64,000 nucleotides of DNA, from positions 42,898 through 106,897 of the forward strand of contig NZ_CANNBW010000019.1 in assembly GCF_947502995.1 (NCBI RefSeq). Reading direction: 5' to 3'. Source of the DNA: an uncultured Tenacibaculum sp. (GTDB lineage: Bacteria > Bacteroidota > Bacteroidia > Flavobacteriales > Flavobacteriaceae). Below, piece by piece: positions 54,211 through 62,574 of the stretch. Below the pieces are notes generated by a model that saw only the letters and a list, made by a program, of their open reading frames with translations, was not told the origin of the DNA and did no database searches. How positions within the stretch are numbered: position 1 is the first letter of the stretch; every line of letters begins with the position of its first letter. The position numbers and the translations under genes are program-made.

Positions 54211-55650
54211 TTAATATTTTATACATATGTTTTTAGGTTCGGTAAAGAAACGTAATGCTTCAAAACCTCCTTCTCTTCCCACTCCACTTGCTTTTACACC
54301 TCCAAATGGAGTTCTTAAATCACGAAGCAACCAAGTATTTACCCAAACAATTCCTGCTTGTAATTCTTGAGTCATTCGCATCGTTCTATTTAAATTGTTC
54401 GTCCATAATGTACCAGATAAACCATAACTTACATCATTGGCATACCCTAATACTTCTTCTTCTGTTTTAAAAGGCATAATTGTAACTACTGGACCAAATA
54501 TTTCTTCTTGATTTAATTTACATGAGTTATCCTGAATTTCAATTACAGTTGGTTGTAAATAATATCCATTCTCACTGCCTTTTACAGTTACTGTTTCTCC
54601 TCCAAATAAAATCTTTCCGCCTTCTTCTTCGGCAATATCTATATACGATTTCACTTTTTCTAAATGTGGCTTAGAAACTAAAGCACCAAGGTTTGTATCA
54701 GCATCAAACGGATTACCAACTTTAAGTTTTGAAACTTTATGTATAAAATCTTTTTTGAATTTTTCATAAATAATTTCTTCTACAAAAATTCTACTTCCAC
54801 ATAAACAAATCTGACCTTGATTGGCAAAAGATGATTTTACTGTTGTTGCTAACATTTCATCATAATCAGCATCCGCAAAAATGATATTTGGATTTTTACC
54901 TCCTAATTCTAACGATAACTTTTTAAACATTGGCGCTGCCGTTCTTGCAATATGAGCTCCTGTTGTAGTTCCTCCTGTAAAAGAAATCGCTTTAATATTT
55001 TTATGCTCAACAATAGCTTGACCTGTAGTTTGACCTAAACCATGTACAATATTTAAAACACCTTTAGGCAAACCAGCTTCGTTACAAATGTCACCTAATA
55101 AATAAGCAGTCATTGGTGTAACTTCACTTGGTTTGGCAACCACACAATTTCCAGCAGCAATAGCAGGAGCAATTTTCCAAGTAAATAAGTACAAAGGTAA
55201 ATTCCACGGAGAAATACAACCGACAACTCCAATCGGATGACGTAACGTAAAATTCATTGCATTTAAACCAACACTTTCATGAGCTTCAGAAGGAAACTGT
55301 GTGATAGCGTTAGCAAAAAAACGAAAATTAGAAGATGCTCTTGGAATATCAATAGCTTTTGCTAAACTTAATGGCTTCCCATTATCTTTAGCTTCTGCTT
55401 CTGCTAAAAAATCAAGCTTTTTAGTTATTAAATCTGCTATTTTAAGTAATGTACGACTTCGTTCTTCTAAAGTAGTTTTAGACCAAACAGGAAAAGCTTC
55501 TTTAGCTGCCTTATAAGCTAATTCAACATCTTCTTTAGAAGAATTTGGTATTTGTCCGTATACTTCTCCAACAGAAGGATTAAAATTATCAATATAATTT
55601 TCATCAACTGGATTTATAAATTCTCCGTTTATGTAGTTTTTGATCGTCAT
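54211..55650 (-). CDS. Aldehyde dehydrogenase, probable 2-aminomuconate 6-semialdehyde dehydrogenase
   Basis: A 479-residue NAD-dependent enzyme with the general-base SLELGGKNPN (Glu near 244) and the nucleophile GQICLCGSR (Cys near 279-281). In the aminomuconate route it oxidises 2-aminomuconate semialdehyde to 2-aminomuconate. I chose ATG 55650: its A is also the last base of the upstream stop codon (TAATG), so translation is coupled. The longer frame to 55674 would overlap the dioxygenase-like gene. It lies between that gene and the SDR. Confidence 0.9.
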   Translation of the reverse strand: MTIKNYINGEFINPVDENYIDNFNPSVGEVYGQIPNSSKEDVELAYKAAKEAFPVWSKTTLEERSRTLLKIADLITKKLDFLAEAEAKDNGKPLSLAKAIDIPRASSNFRFFANAITQFPSEAHESVGLNAMNFTLRHPIGVVGCISPWNLPLYLFTWKIAPAIAAGNCVVAKPSEVTPMTAYLLGDICNEAGLPKGVLNIVHGLGQTTGQAIVEHKNIKAISFTGGTTTGAHIARTAAPMFKKLSLELGGKNPNIIFADADYDEMLATTVKSSFANQGQICLCGSRIFVEEIIYEKFKKDFIHKVSKLKVGNPFDADTNLGALVSKPHLEKVKSYIDIAEEEGGKILFGGETVTVKGSENGYYLQPTVIEIQDNSCKLNQEEIFGPVVTIMPFKTEEEVLGYANDVSYGLSGTLWTNNLNRTMRMTQELQAGIVWVNTWLLRDLRTPFGGVKASGVGREGGFEALRFFTEPKNICIKY

Positions 55651-56342
55651 TATACAATTTGTTTTTCTAACCATTGCATTGGAATTTCTTGATTACAAAA
55701 TTCTAAATGAATGACTCTTCGATTAAATGCTGATATTGATCTTTGCGATGCATGTAACAATAATGGTTTCATGATCATCACTCCTCCTTTATCAACATTA
55801 CATAATACTTCTTTTTCTAATTTATTTTTATTGAAAGTTTCATCAACTCTAATAATTCCTTTGTTATGACTTTTTGGAATTACATGTAAGGCTCCATTAG
55901 TTTCATTTGTATCATCTATATGAATTCGAAATGTAACTATATTTTCTAAAATCTCTCTTGGTGGAATAACACCTAATTGTCCGTTTTTATTCGTCCAATT
56001 AGAATATCCTTGTGTTTCTTTTTTACTCTTTACACTTATGCTTAAATCTTGATGATAACTTACAAACCAATTCGACATTTTAGGTTTATTAAAAAAGATC
56101 GCTTTTGATAAAAAATACCTTTCATCACAAATACTTTTGTATAATTTTTTAAAATTATCATTATTGAAAATTAACTCTTGCAGTTTAGGAACTTTCAATA
56201 CCAACTGACGAATAGCAAAATTGTGATCAGATTGATCAATTAAATCACACATTTCTTTTAGTTCCTCATTTGAGAAAAGACTTTTAGAAATAGAAAAACC
56301 TTCTGTTTCTAATATTGTTTTATGTGAATCTATTTCGATCAA
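55650..56342 (-). CDS. Phytanoyl-CoA dioxygenase (PhyH)-like Fe(II)/2-oxoglutarate oxygenase
   Basis: A 230-residue protein with the PhyH core: metal ligands H97 and D99 in SYHQDLS, the strand NGALHVIPKSH, a distal His in PLLLHASQR (about 199) and the 2-oxoglutarate Arg in FNRRVIHLEF. The predicted reaction is hydroxylation of a small molecule. The only sensible start is TTG at 56342, directly after the RidA stop codon and in the same frame. The next gene overlaps its stop by one base. It is not a known step of the kynurenine pathway, so its tight placement between deaminase and dehydrogenase is unexplained. Confidence 0.82.
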   Translation of the reverse strand: MIEIDSHKTILETEGFSISKSLFSNEELKEMCDLIDQSDHNFAIRQLVLKVPKLQELIFNNDNFKKLYKSICDERYFLSKAIFFNKPKMSNWFVSYHQDLSISVKSKKETQGYSNWTNKNGQLGVIPPREILENIVTFRIHIDDTNETNGALHVIPKSHNKGIIRVDETFNKNKLEKEVLCNVDKGGVMIMKPLLLHASQRSISAFNRRVIHLEFCNQEIPMQWLEKQIV

Positions 56343-56744
56343 TTATTGTTTTTTGTAAGCTGTTACTTTGATCTCTACTACTAAATCTGGATGTGGTAAT
56401 TGATGAACAGCAACTGTAGTTCTTGTTGGTCCGGTTTGCTTATCGAAAAACTCTCCATAAGCTTTATTATAACCTGCAAAATCGTTCATATTTACTAAAA
56501 AAGTAGTGACATCTACAACATCTTTTAAACTTGCTCCAACCGTTTGTAAGTTTCTATCAATATTTTTTAAAACTTCTCTAGTTTGAACTTCAATATCTAA
56601 TTTTTTGGTATTCATTTCGTCAATAAGTTCAACTCCAGCTATTGTATTATCTGGTCTTCTAGAACTTGTTCCTGAAACAAATATAAAATCTCCTACTACT
56701 TTTACATGTGGATATGCACCTCTTGGTGTTACTTTTTTTTCCAT
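56343..56744 (-). CDS. RidA-family 2-aminomuconate deaminase
   Basis: A 133-residue RidA/YjgF-fold protein. The [19 protein letters not shown] and SSRRPDNT segments, [19 protein letters not shown] and [17 protein letters not shown] match the 2-aminomuconate deaminases of nitrobenzoate and tryptophan degradation much better than general RidA proteins. The enzyme hydrolyses 2-aminomuconate to 4-oxalocrotonate and ammonia. The Arg in GPTRTTV is the conserved substrate-binding residue. It follows the DUF1697 gene by 71 bases and abuts the PhyH-like gene. Confidence 0.92.
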   Translation of the reverse strand: MEKKVTPRGAYPHVKVVGDFIFVSGTSSRRPDNTIAGVELIDEMNTKKLDIEVQTREVLKNIDRNLQTVGASLKDVVDVTTFLVNMNDFAGYNKAYGEFFDKQTGPTRTTVAVHQLPHPDLVVEIKVTAYKKQ

Positions 56745-56815
56745 CTTTTATTTCTTCATTATGAGATTCTGAAATACTGAAAATATATTCAGTTCTGGTT
56801 AATTCAGAATAACAT

Positions 56816-57340
56816 TTAATTAATTTCTTTCGCTAGTGTTAATAGCTTTAAGGTTGTTTTTAAATTTCTTGTGGTTGCTGTTACATTCAGTTTCTTTTCA
56901 AACAAATTGTTCGTCAATTTTGTTTTTCCATAGCCTCCAACTGCATTTACATATACAACATCATCAATTACTTCATAAGTATCAGCTTTGGCATCAATAT
57001 CAAAGCTTTTGATTTCTGGAATCGCTGATAAAAATGTAAAATATTGTTGTTTTTCTTCTACTTCTGAATACGGATTATTAGCTATTGCTTTTTCCCATTC
57101 AGTAACTGTTCTAGCTAATACTGGAACATCGTAACCGAATGTTTTTGATATTCCTACTTTGATTATCTTTTCAACTTCTATAGTTTCCTTCGAAGATTTT
57201 AAAACAATATTTCCGCTTTGGATATACGTTTTTACTTCAGAAAATTCTAAACCTTCAAGCATAACTCGTAATTCTTGCATGGGAAGTTTATTTTTTCCTG
57301 AAACGTTTATTCCTCTGAGTATAACAATGTATGTTTTCAT
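56816..57340 (-). CDS. DUF1697 family protein
   Basis: A 174-residue protein with the hallmarks of DUF1697: the start YIVILRGINVSGKNKLPM, then YIQSGNIVL and the C-terminal TTRNLKTTLKLLTLA. The family is common and cytoplasmic but has no known function. Its start codon overlaps the kmo stop codon by one base (TAATG), so it is translated with kmo. Position in a catabolic operon may be incidental, as this gene is found in many contexts. Confidence 0.88.
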   Translation of the reverse strand: MKTYIVILRGINVSGKNKLPMQELRVMLEGLEFSEVKTYIQSGNIVLKSSKETIEVEKIIKVGISKTFGYDVPVLARTVTEWEKAIANNPYSEVEEKQQYFTFLSAIPEIKSFDIDAKADTYEVIDDVVYVNAVGGYGKTKLTNNLFEKKLNVTATTRNLKTTLKLLTLAKEIN

Positions 57341-58752
57341 TATTTCAATCCAGCAATTTTATCTTCGGTAAGAATCTCTTTTGTTTCGTGATTTACTTTA
57401 TTCAATACGATTTCTAATTCTTGTGTAGACATATTTTCTGAAGTTGAAACCTCAGCATCAGCAATTAAATTTAGTAACGCTTTATCTTGTGCTCGTCCTT
57501 TTTTCATTGCTTCGTTGTAACCAATATCTTCATTAAAAGTTACCATAGAATATTTTGAATAATACGATTCTGGAAACTTTTCTTCTAAATCCATCTCTAA
57601 CTTACGTTTTTGTTTGAATAATGGATTTGCAACATGATCTCGCATTTCGTAATAATTGTCGACGGCCAAATCTGCAATTGCATCAGTATCTTTTTTACGT
57701 TCTTGTTGATACGTTTTAAATATTTGCTCCCAATCACCTTCGAATCGTTCTAAAACACTATCAAAAACAGCAACATCTTCAAAAGAAGCATTCATTCCTT
57801 GTCCATAAAACGGCACAATTGCATGAGCAGCGTCACCTATTAGTAATGTTTTATTCTTATACATCCAAGGTGAACACTTTACTGTTCCTAAAGAACCTGT
57901 TGGATTATTAAAAAATTCATCTTTTATATTCGGAATTAACGCTAATGCATCTGGGAATTGAGTTTCAAAGAAATGTGTAACTTCTTCTTCTGTAGTTAAG
58001 TTTTCGAAATTAAACTTTCCTTCTTCATAACTTAAAAACAAGGTTACTGTAAAACTTCCATCTAAATTTGGCAACGCAATTAACATATATTCACCTCTTG
58101 GCCAAATATGTAAATGATCTTTACTGATTTGATGATTGCCTAATTTATCTGCTGGAATTTCTAATTCTTTATATCCATGCGTTAGATAGTCTTGACTATA
58201 ACTGAATAGAAATTTACGTTCTAAATAATAACTTTTTCGAAGTATTGATCCTGCTCCATCTGCTCCAAAAATAATATCTGGATTTACAGAAAATTCTTGA
58301 TCAGTTTCATAACTTTTGAAATGAGCTACAGTGTTTTCTATATCTATTCCTGTACACTTAGCATTGAAATGTATGTTTACATTTTCGTGTTTTTCTGCTT
58401 CATCAAGTAGTAAAGCATTTAAATCTTGACGCGAAACTGAGTTTATATATTCTCCTGTTCTACCTGAATAATTAGAGGCAAAAGTATTTCCTTCAATATC
58501 ATGAATTAAACGACCATACATTGGAATACACAATGCTTTCGCTTGTTCTTCAACACCGGCTAATCGTAGTGATTTTAATCCTCTATCTGATAAAGCTAAG
58601 TTAATTGATCGGCCGGCAGAAATATCTACTTTTCGTAAATCTGGTCTGCTTTCGTATAATTCTATTTTATATCCTCGTTGCGCTAAACGTAATGCTAATA
58701 AACTTCCGCATAAACCAGCTCCAACAATTAATATTTTGTCTTGTTTCGTCAT
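57340..58752 (-). CDS. kmo: Kynurenine 3-monooxygenase
   Basis: A 470-residue FAD monooxygenase that converts kynurenine to 3-hydroxykynurenine with NADPH and O2. The FAD fold begins at residue 6 with IVGAGLCGSLLALRLAQRG; the DG motif FGADGAGS lies near 165 and the second FAD motif IGDAAHAIVPFYGQGMN near 298-314. The hydrophobic C-terminal anchor of the mitochondrial enzyme is missing, as usual in bacteria. It follows a lipoprotein gene by 32 bases and is coupled to DUF1697. Confidence 0.96.
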   Translation of the reverse strand: MTKQDKILIVGAGLCGSLLALRLAQRGYKIELYESRPDLRKVDISAGRSINLALSDRGLKSLRLAGVEEQAKALCIPMYGRLIHDIEGNTFASNYSGRTGEYINSVSRQDLNALLLDEAEKHENVNIHFNAKCTGIDIENTVAHFKSYETDQEFSVNPDIIFGADGAGSILRKSYYLERKFLFSYSQDYLTHGYKELEIPADKLGNHQISKDHLHIWPRGEYMLIALPNLDGSFTVTLFLSYEEGKFNFENLTTEEEVTHFFETQFPDALALIPNIKDEFFNNPTGSLGTVKCSPWMYKNKTLLIGDAAHAIVPFYGQGMNASFEDVAVFDSVLERFEGDWEQIFKTYQQERKKDTDAIADLAVDNYYEMRDHVANPLFKQKRKLEMDLEEKFPESYYSKYSMVTFNEDIGYNEAMKKGRAQDKALLNLIADAEVSTSENMSTQELEIVLNKVNHETKEILTEDKIAGLK

Positions 58753-58784
58753 GAATAATTAATTTTTAACGAATCTGTATTTTT

Positions 58785-59387
58785 TTAAAAAACCTTTTCT
58801 TCAAGATACAATTGGCTATTTAAAATTGATTCATAATACATATGAAAGGCTACATAAATACTTAATAACTCTTTATCTTCTTTTAACATTCTTGTAATTA
58901 AATCTTCATGTAATAAACTTTCAGCAACAATTGCACTTGAAATGTTTACCCCTTTATCATTTAACACTATAAAAAAGTCTTTAAATATTTCTGTTTTAGC
59001 TACACTTTCTAGACAAGAAAGATAATTTCCTTTTGCAACTTCATAATCTTCCTGTTTCTGTATTGATTGATCTGTTTTATTAATAGTCCAAAAGCTATTT
59101 ATCTTATTTAATTTTCTCAATTTATCTATAAATTGCACCGCTTTAGTATTAGATTCTAACATTACTAAACTATCTGATGCAATTGTTAAATCTTCAAGAT
59201 ATGCTTTATAGTTTTGCGCTAAATTCTTTTTTGAATAAAATTTAACTAAAGCTTCCTCAAAAATTATTTTCCCTTCATATAGAAGTTCTACTTCATTTTC
59301 ATCTAAACATTGTTTCAAGTTTTCTTTACTTTTATTTGAACAACTAAATAGAAAAGTTAAGATTGTAATACATATAAAACGCTCCAT
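58785..59387 (-). CDS. Hypothetical lipoprotein inside the kynurenine operon
   Basis: A 200-residue lipoprotein (signal CITILTFLFSC, Cys near 16) with a mostly helical, Lys/Glu/Leu-rich mature region and two further Cys. I do not recognise the family. It starts one base after the kynU stop codon and lies between kynU and kmo, which are usually adjacent, so it looks inserted into the operon. Periplasmic localisation does not fit a direct role in this cytoplasmic pathway. Confidence 0.65.
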   Translation of the reverse strand: MERFICITILTFLFSCSNKSKENLKQCLDENEVELLYEGKIIFEEALVKFYSKKNLAQNYKAYLEDLTIASDSLVMLESNTKAVQFIDKLRKLNKINSFWTINKTDQSIQKQEDYEVAKGNYLSCLESVAKTEIFKDFFIVLNDKGVNISSAIVAESLLHEDLITRMLKEDKELLSIYVAFHMYYESILNSQLYLEEKVF

Positions 59388-59388
59388 T

Positions 59389-60651
59389 TTACAATAAGCC
59401 TTTTAAAATCTCAACCATTCTATATACATCTTCAAAACTGTTATACATTGGCACTGGTGCACAACGAATCACATCTGGTTCTCTCCAATCGGTGATGATA
59501 TGATGATCTGTTAATTTTTGATGTAAACTTTTATCTGCATGCTGTACTTGAATTGATAACTGACAACCTCTTTCTTTTGGATTAGAAGGTGTAATGATTT
59601 TGATTCTATCAGTATCAATTTGATTAATTAAATACTCGAAATATCCAGTAAGCTTTTCTGATTTTTCTCGTAATGCATCCATTCCTACAGTATTAAATAA
59701 ATCTAAAGACGAACGAATTGCTGCCATAGATAAAATTGGTGGATTTGATAATTGCCAACCTTCAGCACCAGACATTACATCAAAAGGTTGACGCATATTG
59801 AAACGTGTATCTTTATTATGATTCCACCAACCTGCAAATCTTGGTAAATCTCTATTATGCGCATGTTTTTCATGAACAAATAATCCTGATAAACTTCCTG
59901 GTCCAGAATTTAAATATTTATAAGTACACCACGCTGCAAAATCTACTCCGCTGTCATGTAAATTAGGTTGAACATTTCCTGCTCCGTGAGCCAAATCGAT
60001 TCCAACAACACAATGCTTAGCATGACCTATTTCTGCAATACGTTTAATATCTAAATATTGACCAGTATAGTAATTTACACCTCCAATTAGAAGTAAGGCA
60101 ATTTCATCTCCTTGTTCTTCAACAATAGTTTCTAGGTCTTCGATTCTCAATAACTCTTCACCAGCTCTTGGTTTCCATTCTACCAATCCATCTTCAACAT
60201 CGAAACCATGAAATTTTAATTGTGATTGTACTGCATATCTATCTGAGGGAAAAGCATCACTTTCAATGACGATTTTATACTTCTGCTTTGTTGGTTGATA
60301 AAACGAAACCATTAACAAATGTAAGTTTGTAGTTAACGTATTCATAACTACAACTTCTAATGGTTTGGCTCCAACAATATTTGCCATTTTTTCTGTTAAA
60401 AACTCATGATAAGGTAACCATGGTGTTTCCCCTTCAAAATGTCCTTCTACTCCATATTTTGCCCAATCATCTAATTCTTGCTGAATGTACTTTTGTGTTT
60501 GTTTTGGTTGTAATCCTAGTGAGTTTCCTGTAAAGTATAACCAATCATTTCCTTTATCATCTTTAGGAATATGGAACTGGTTTCGTAAATAAGCTAATGG
60601 ATCATTTTTATCTAGTAATTTAGCATAATCCAAAGAGTTTTCGTAGTTCAT
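59389..60651 (-). CDS. kynU: Kynureninase
   Basis: A 420-residue PLP enzyme that cleaves 3-hydroxykynurenine (or kynurenine) to 3-hydroxyanthranilate (or anthranilate) and alanine. The PLP lysine lies in WCTYKYLNSGPGS (about K240) and the PLP-phosphate Asp in GIDLAHGAGN. The substrate region FAGWWNHNKDTRFNM is conserved. I chose ATG 60651; the frame begins one codon earlier with TTG. It is the first gene of the kynU-lipoprotein-kmo-DUF1697-RidA-PhyH-ALDH-SDR run. Confidence 0.96.
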   Translation of the reverse strand: MNYENSLDYAKLLDKNDPLAYLRNQFHIPKDDKGNDWLYFTGNSLGLQPKQTQKYIQQELDDWAKYGVEGHFEGETPWLPYHEFLTEKMANIVGAKPLEVVVMNTLTTNLHLLMVSFYQPTKQKYKIVIESDAFPSDRYAVQSQLKFHGFDVEDGLVEWKPRAGEELLRIEDLETIVEEQGDEIALLLIGGVNYYTGQYLDIKRIAEIGHAKHCVVGIDLAHGAGNVQPNLHDSGVDFAAWCTYKYLNSGPGSLSGLFVHEKHAHNRDLPRFAGWWNHNKDTRFNMRQPFDVMSGAEGWQLSNPPILSMAAIRSSLDLFNTVGMDALREKSEKLTGYFEYLINQIDTDRIKIITPSNPKERGCQLSIQVQHADKSLHQKLTDHHIITDWREPDVIRCAPVPMYNSFEDVYRMVEILKGLL

Positions 60652-60668
60652 CAAAGAATGATTTTTAT

Positions 60669-60676
60669 CAAAGATA
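60669..60676 (-). promoter_or_regulatory. Bacteroidetes-type -7 element of the kynurenine operon
   Basis: The minus strand reads TATCTTTG, an exact TAnnTTTG match ending 18 bases before the kynU start at 60651. The 5' leader would be about a dozen bases. Confidence 0.5.
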
Positions 60677-60911
60677 GTAAAACCAAAGAAGATTTAGAAA
60701 GCTTATGGAAGTCAGAAACTTTTATCAATTTTTATTTTCTATCCACTAAAATATTTTCTGCAATTTTAATTCAAAACTTTATTTCTTAAATTCTATAACT
60801 TAAAAAAAGGCTTTCATGCTCTTCTTTACTATTCTTATGGAAATTAAACAAATTTGAAAATCCTATTTCTATAATTTTAAATCATTATAAACTAACTAAT
60901 ATTTGAAAATT

Positions 60912-62351
60912 ATGAAACTCCGTAGATTTACTTTTTTGTTTGTAATCGGTGTATTATTAATTACATCATGTAAAAATGAAAAAAAAGAAATAAAGAAAAT
61001 TGAAAAAGAAGTTGAAGCTTATGCCAAAAGTGAAATTAATGAGTTATGGTGTAAGGCAAATCCTTCTTGGTTTACTATAGATTCTTCAACAGGAAAACGA
61101 AAAACTGAAGCTCCAAGAGAAGGAAAATCAAGTGTTTTTGGTGATAATAAAACAGTTTCAAATTGTGATTTTCATCAATGGTCTTGGCAAAAGTTTCTTT
61201 GGTTAACAAATGACATAAATGGAAAACCTTTATTTATGAGTGAACTAATTCAAGTTGACAGCCATAATGTTCCTGTTACACAACCAAAAGGTCAGGACAA
61301 AATTATTCTTTCAGCTCAAGAAAATATTCAAGCTACAGGCGATATTCTTAAATCAAATAAAGCTTTTAGTACAGATAATACTAGTTATGATGTTTATTAT
61401 TCTATCCATGTAAATGATACATTATATAATAACATTGAAAAGTATGCTAAAATGGAAGCTAGTAAGTATGTTGATGCTACTTTTCCTGTAAGTTCTTTAG
61501 AATTAAAAGTTGCTTGGGTTGATGCAAAAGCTATTAAAGATACAAGTTCCTATTTTGTAACAGATGCGGTAATTAATGGAAATGAAACACAAATAGCTTT
61601 GTTAGGAATGCACGTAGTTGGTGTTGTATATAATCATCCAGAATTTATTTGGGCTACTTTTGAGCACGATGATTTAGTACCATATTACGATTGGAAAGCT
61701 ACTACAACATCTGATGTTCCTGTAACTTCTTCAACAAATAAATTATTCTTTAATAAAGATGCTACAGGTACAATTGACAATCTTGCTAGTCACTATAATG
61801 ATCCTTCTAAAGATAACCCGAATGTATTTGCTGTAAACAAATATGGAGTACCTCGTCAAGCAGGAAATACATTTTTAGCAACTAGCCAGGATGGAAAAAC
61901 AAATTATGACAACATCGATAAAATTAATAAAAGTGTAAAGTCACAATTAAAAGATATCTGGACAAATTATTTTTACAACGGTTCAATTTGGATTGATACA
62001 GAAGGTTATAAATACCCTACTGAGCAAGCTAAACTATTAAATACTTTGGGAAATAATTTAAGTAACTCGGCACCTGGAAAATTAACTCGAGGATCTGTAG
62101 CTGCTTATAACATTACAATGGAAACATATGAACAATTAGGCTTTAATCCTCCAAAATCTATACACCAACAATCGGTTGCTACGATGGGAAATTGCTTTTC
62201 TTGTCATAGCAGTAACGGAACAAGCGGTTCTCCTTTAAACATAAGTCATGTTTTTAATGGTGCTGTAGATCGTAATAATAAACTATCTAAAAAACAAACA
62301 AAACAAAAGCATTTAAATGAAGTGCTTGATATTGTAAAAAAGATGAAATAA
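60912..62351 (+). CDS. Lipoprotein with a single c-type haem motif, paralogue-like 1
   Basis: A 479-residue lipoprotein (Cys near 20, LITSC) with a Lys/Glu linker. Most of the protein is of unknown fold, with aromatic-rich segments such as CDFHQWSWQKFLWLT. Near the C-terminus, CFSCH (about 427-431) is a covalent haem c attachment motif. The long N-terminal part may bind substrate and the haem pass electrons, but no enzyme family is recognised. I chose ATG 60912 rather than TTG 60903. A related gene lies 223 bases downstream. Confidence 0.7.
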   Translation: MKLRRFTFLFVIGVLLITSCKNEKKEIKKIEKEVEAYAKSEINELWCKANPSWFTIDSSTGKRKTEAPREGKSSVFGDNKTVSNCDFHQWSWQKFLWLTNDINGKPLFMSELIQVDSHNVPVTQPKGQDKIILSAQENIQATGDILKSNKAFSTDNTSYDVYYSIHVNDTLYNNIEKYAKMEASKYVDATFPVSSLELKVAWVDAKAIKDTSSYFVTDAVINGNETQIALLGMHVVGVVYNHPEFIWATFEHDDLVPYYDWKATTTSDVPVTSSTNKLFFNKDATGTIDNLASHYNDPSKDNPNVFAVNKYGVPRQAGNTFLATSQDGKTNYDNIDKINKSVKSQLKDIWTNYFYNGSIWIDTEGYKYPTEQAKLLNTLGNNLSNSAPGKLTRGSVAAYNITMETYEQLGFNPPKSIHQQSVATMGNCFSCHSSNGTSGSPLNISHVFNGAVDRNNKLSKKQTKQKHLNEVLDIVKKMK

Positions 62352-62407
62352 TTTTCAGAATAATATTAAAATAAAAGTCTAACCAAACTTTGTATTTTAC
62401 TAAAACC

Positions 62408-62445
62408 AAAACCTTGTTGACCAATAGATCAACAAGGTTTTCTAT
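62408..62445 (+). terminator. Intrinsic terminator after the first haem lipoprotein gene
   Basis: A 13-bp stem (62408-62420 with 62429-62441) has an 8-base loop and a T-rich tail. It suggests the two haem lipoproteins have separate transcripts or partial read-through. Confidence 0.7.
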
Positions 62446-62574
62446 TATTTAAAAACTCTTATTACATAAATATAAGCTTTGATGATTCTTTTAGCTACGC
62501 TAGTGCATTTTAATATCATAAGGAAATAAAGCATTTGTAATTTTATTGTATAGAATAACTAACAAAACTGAGTC

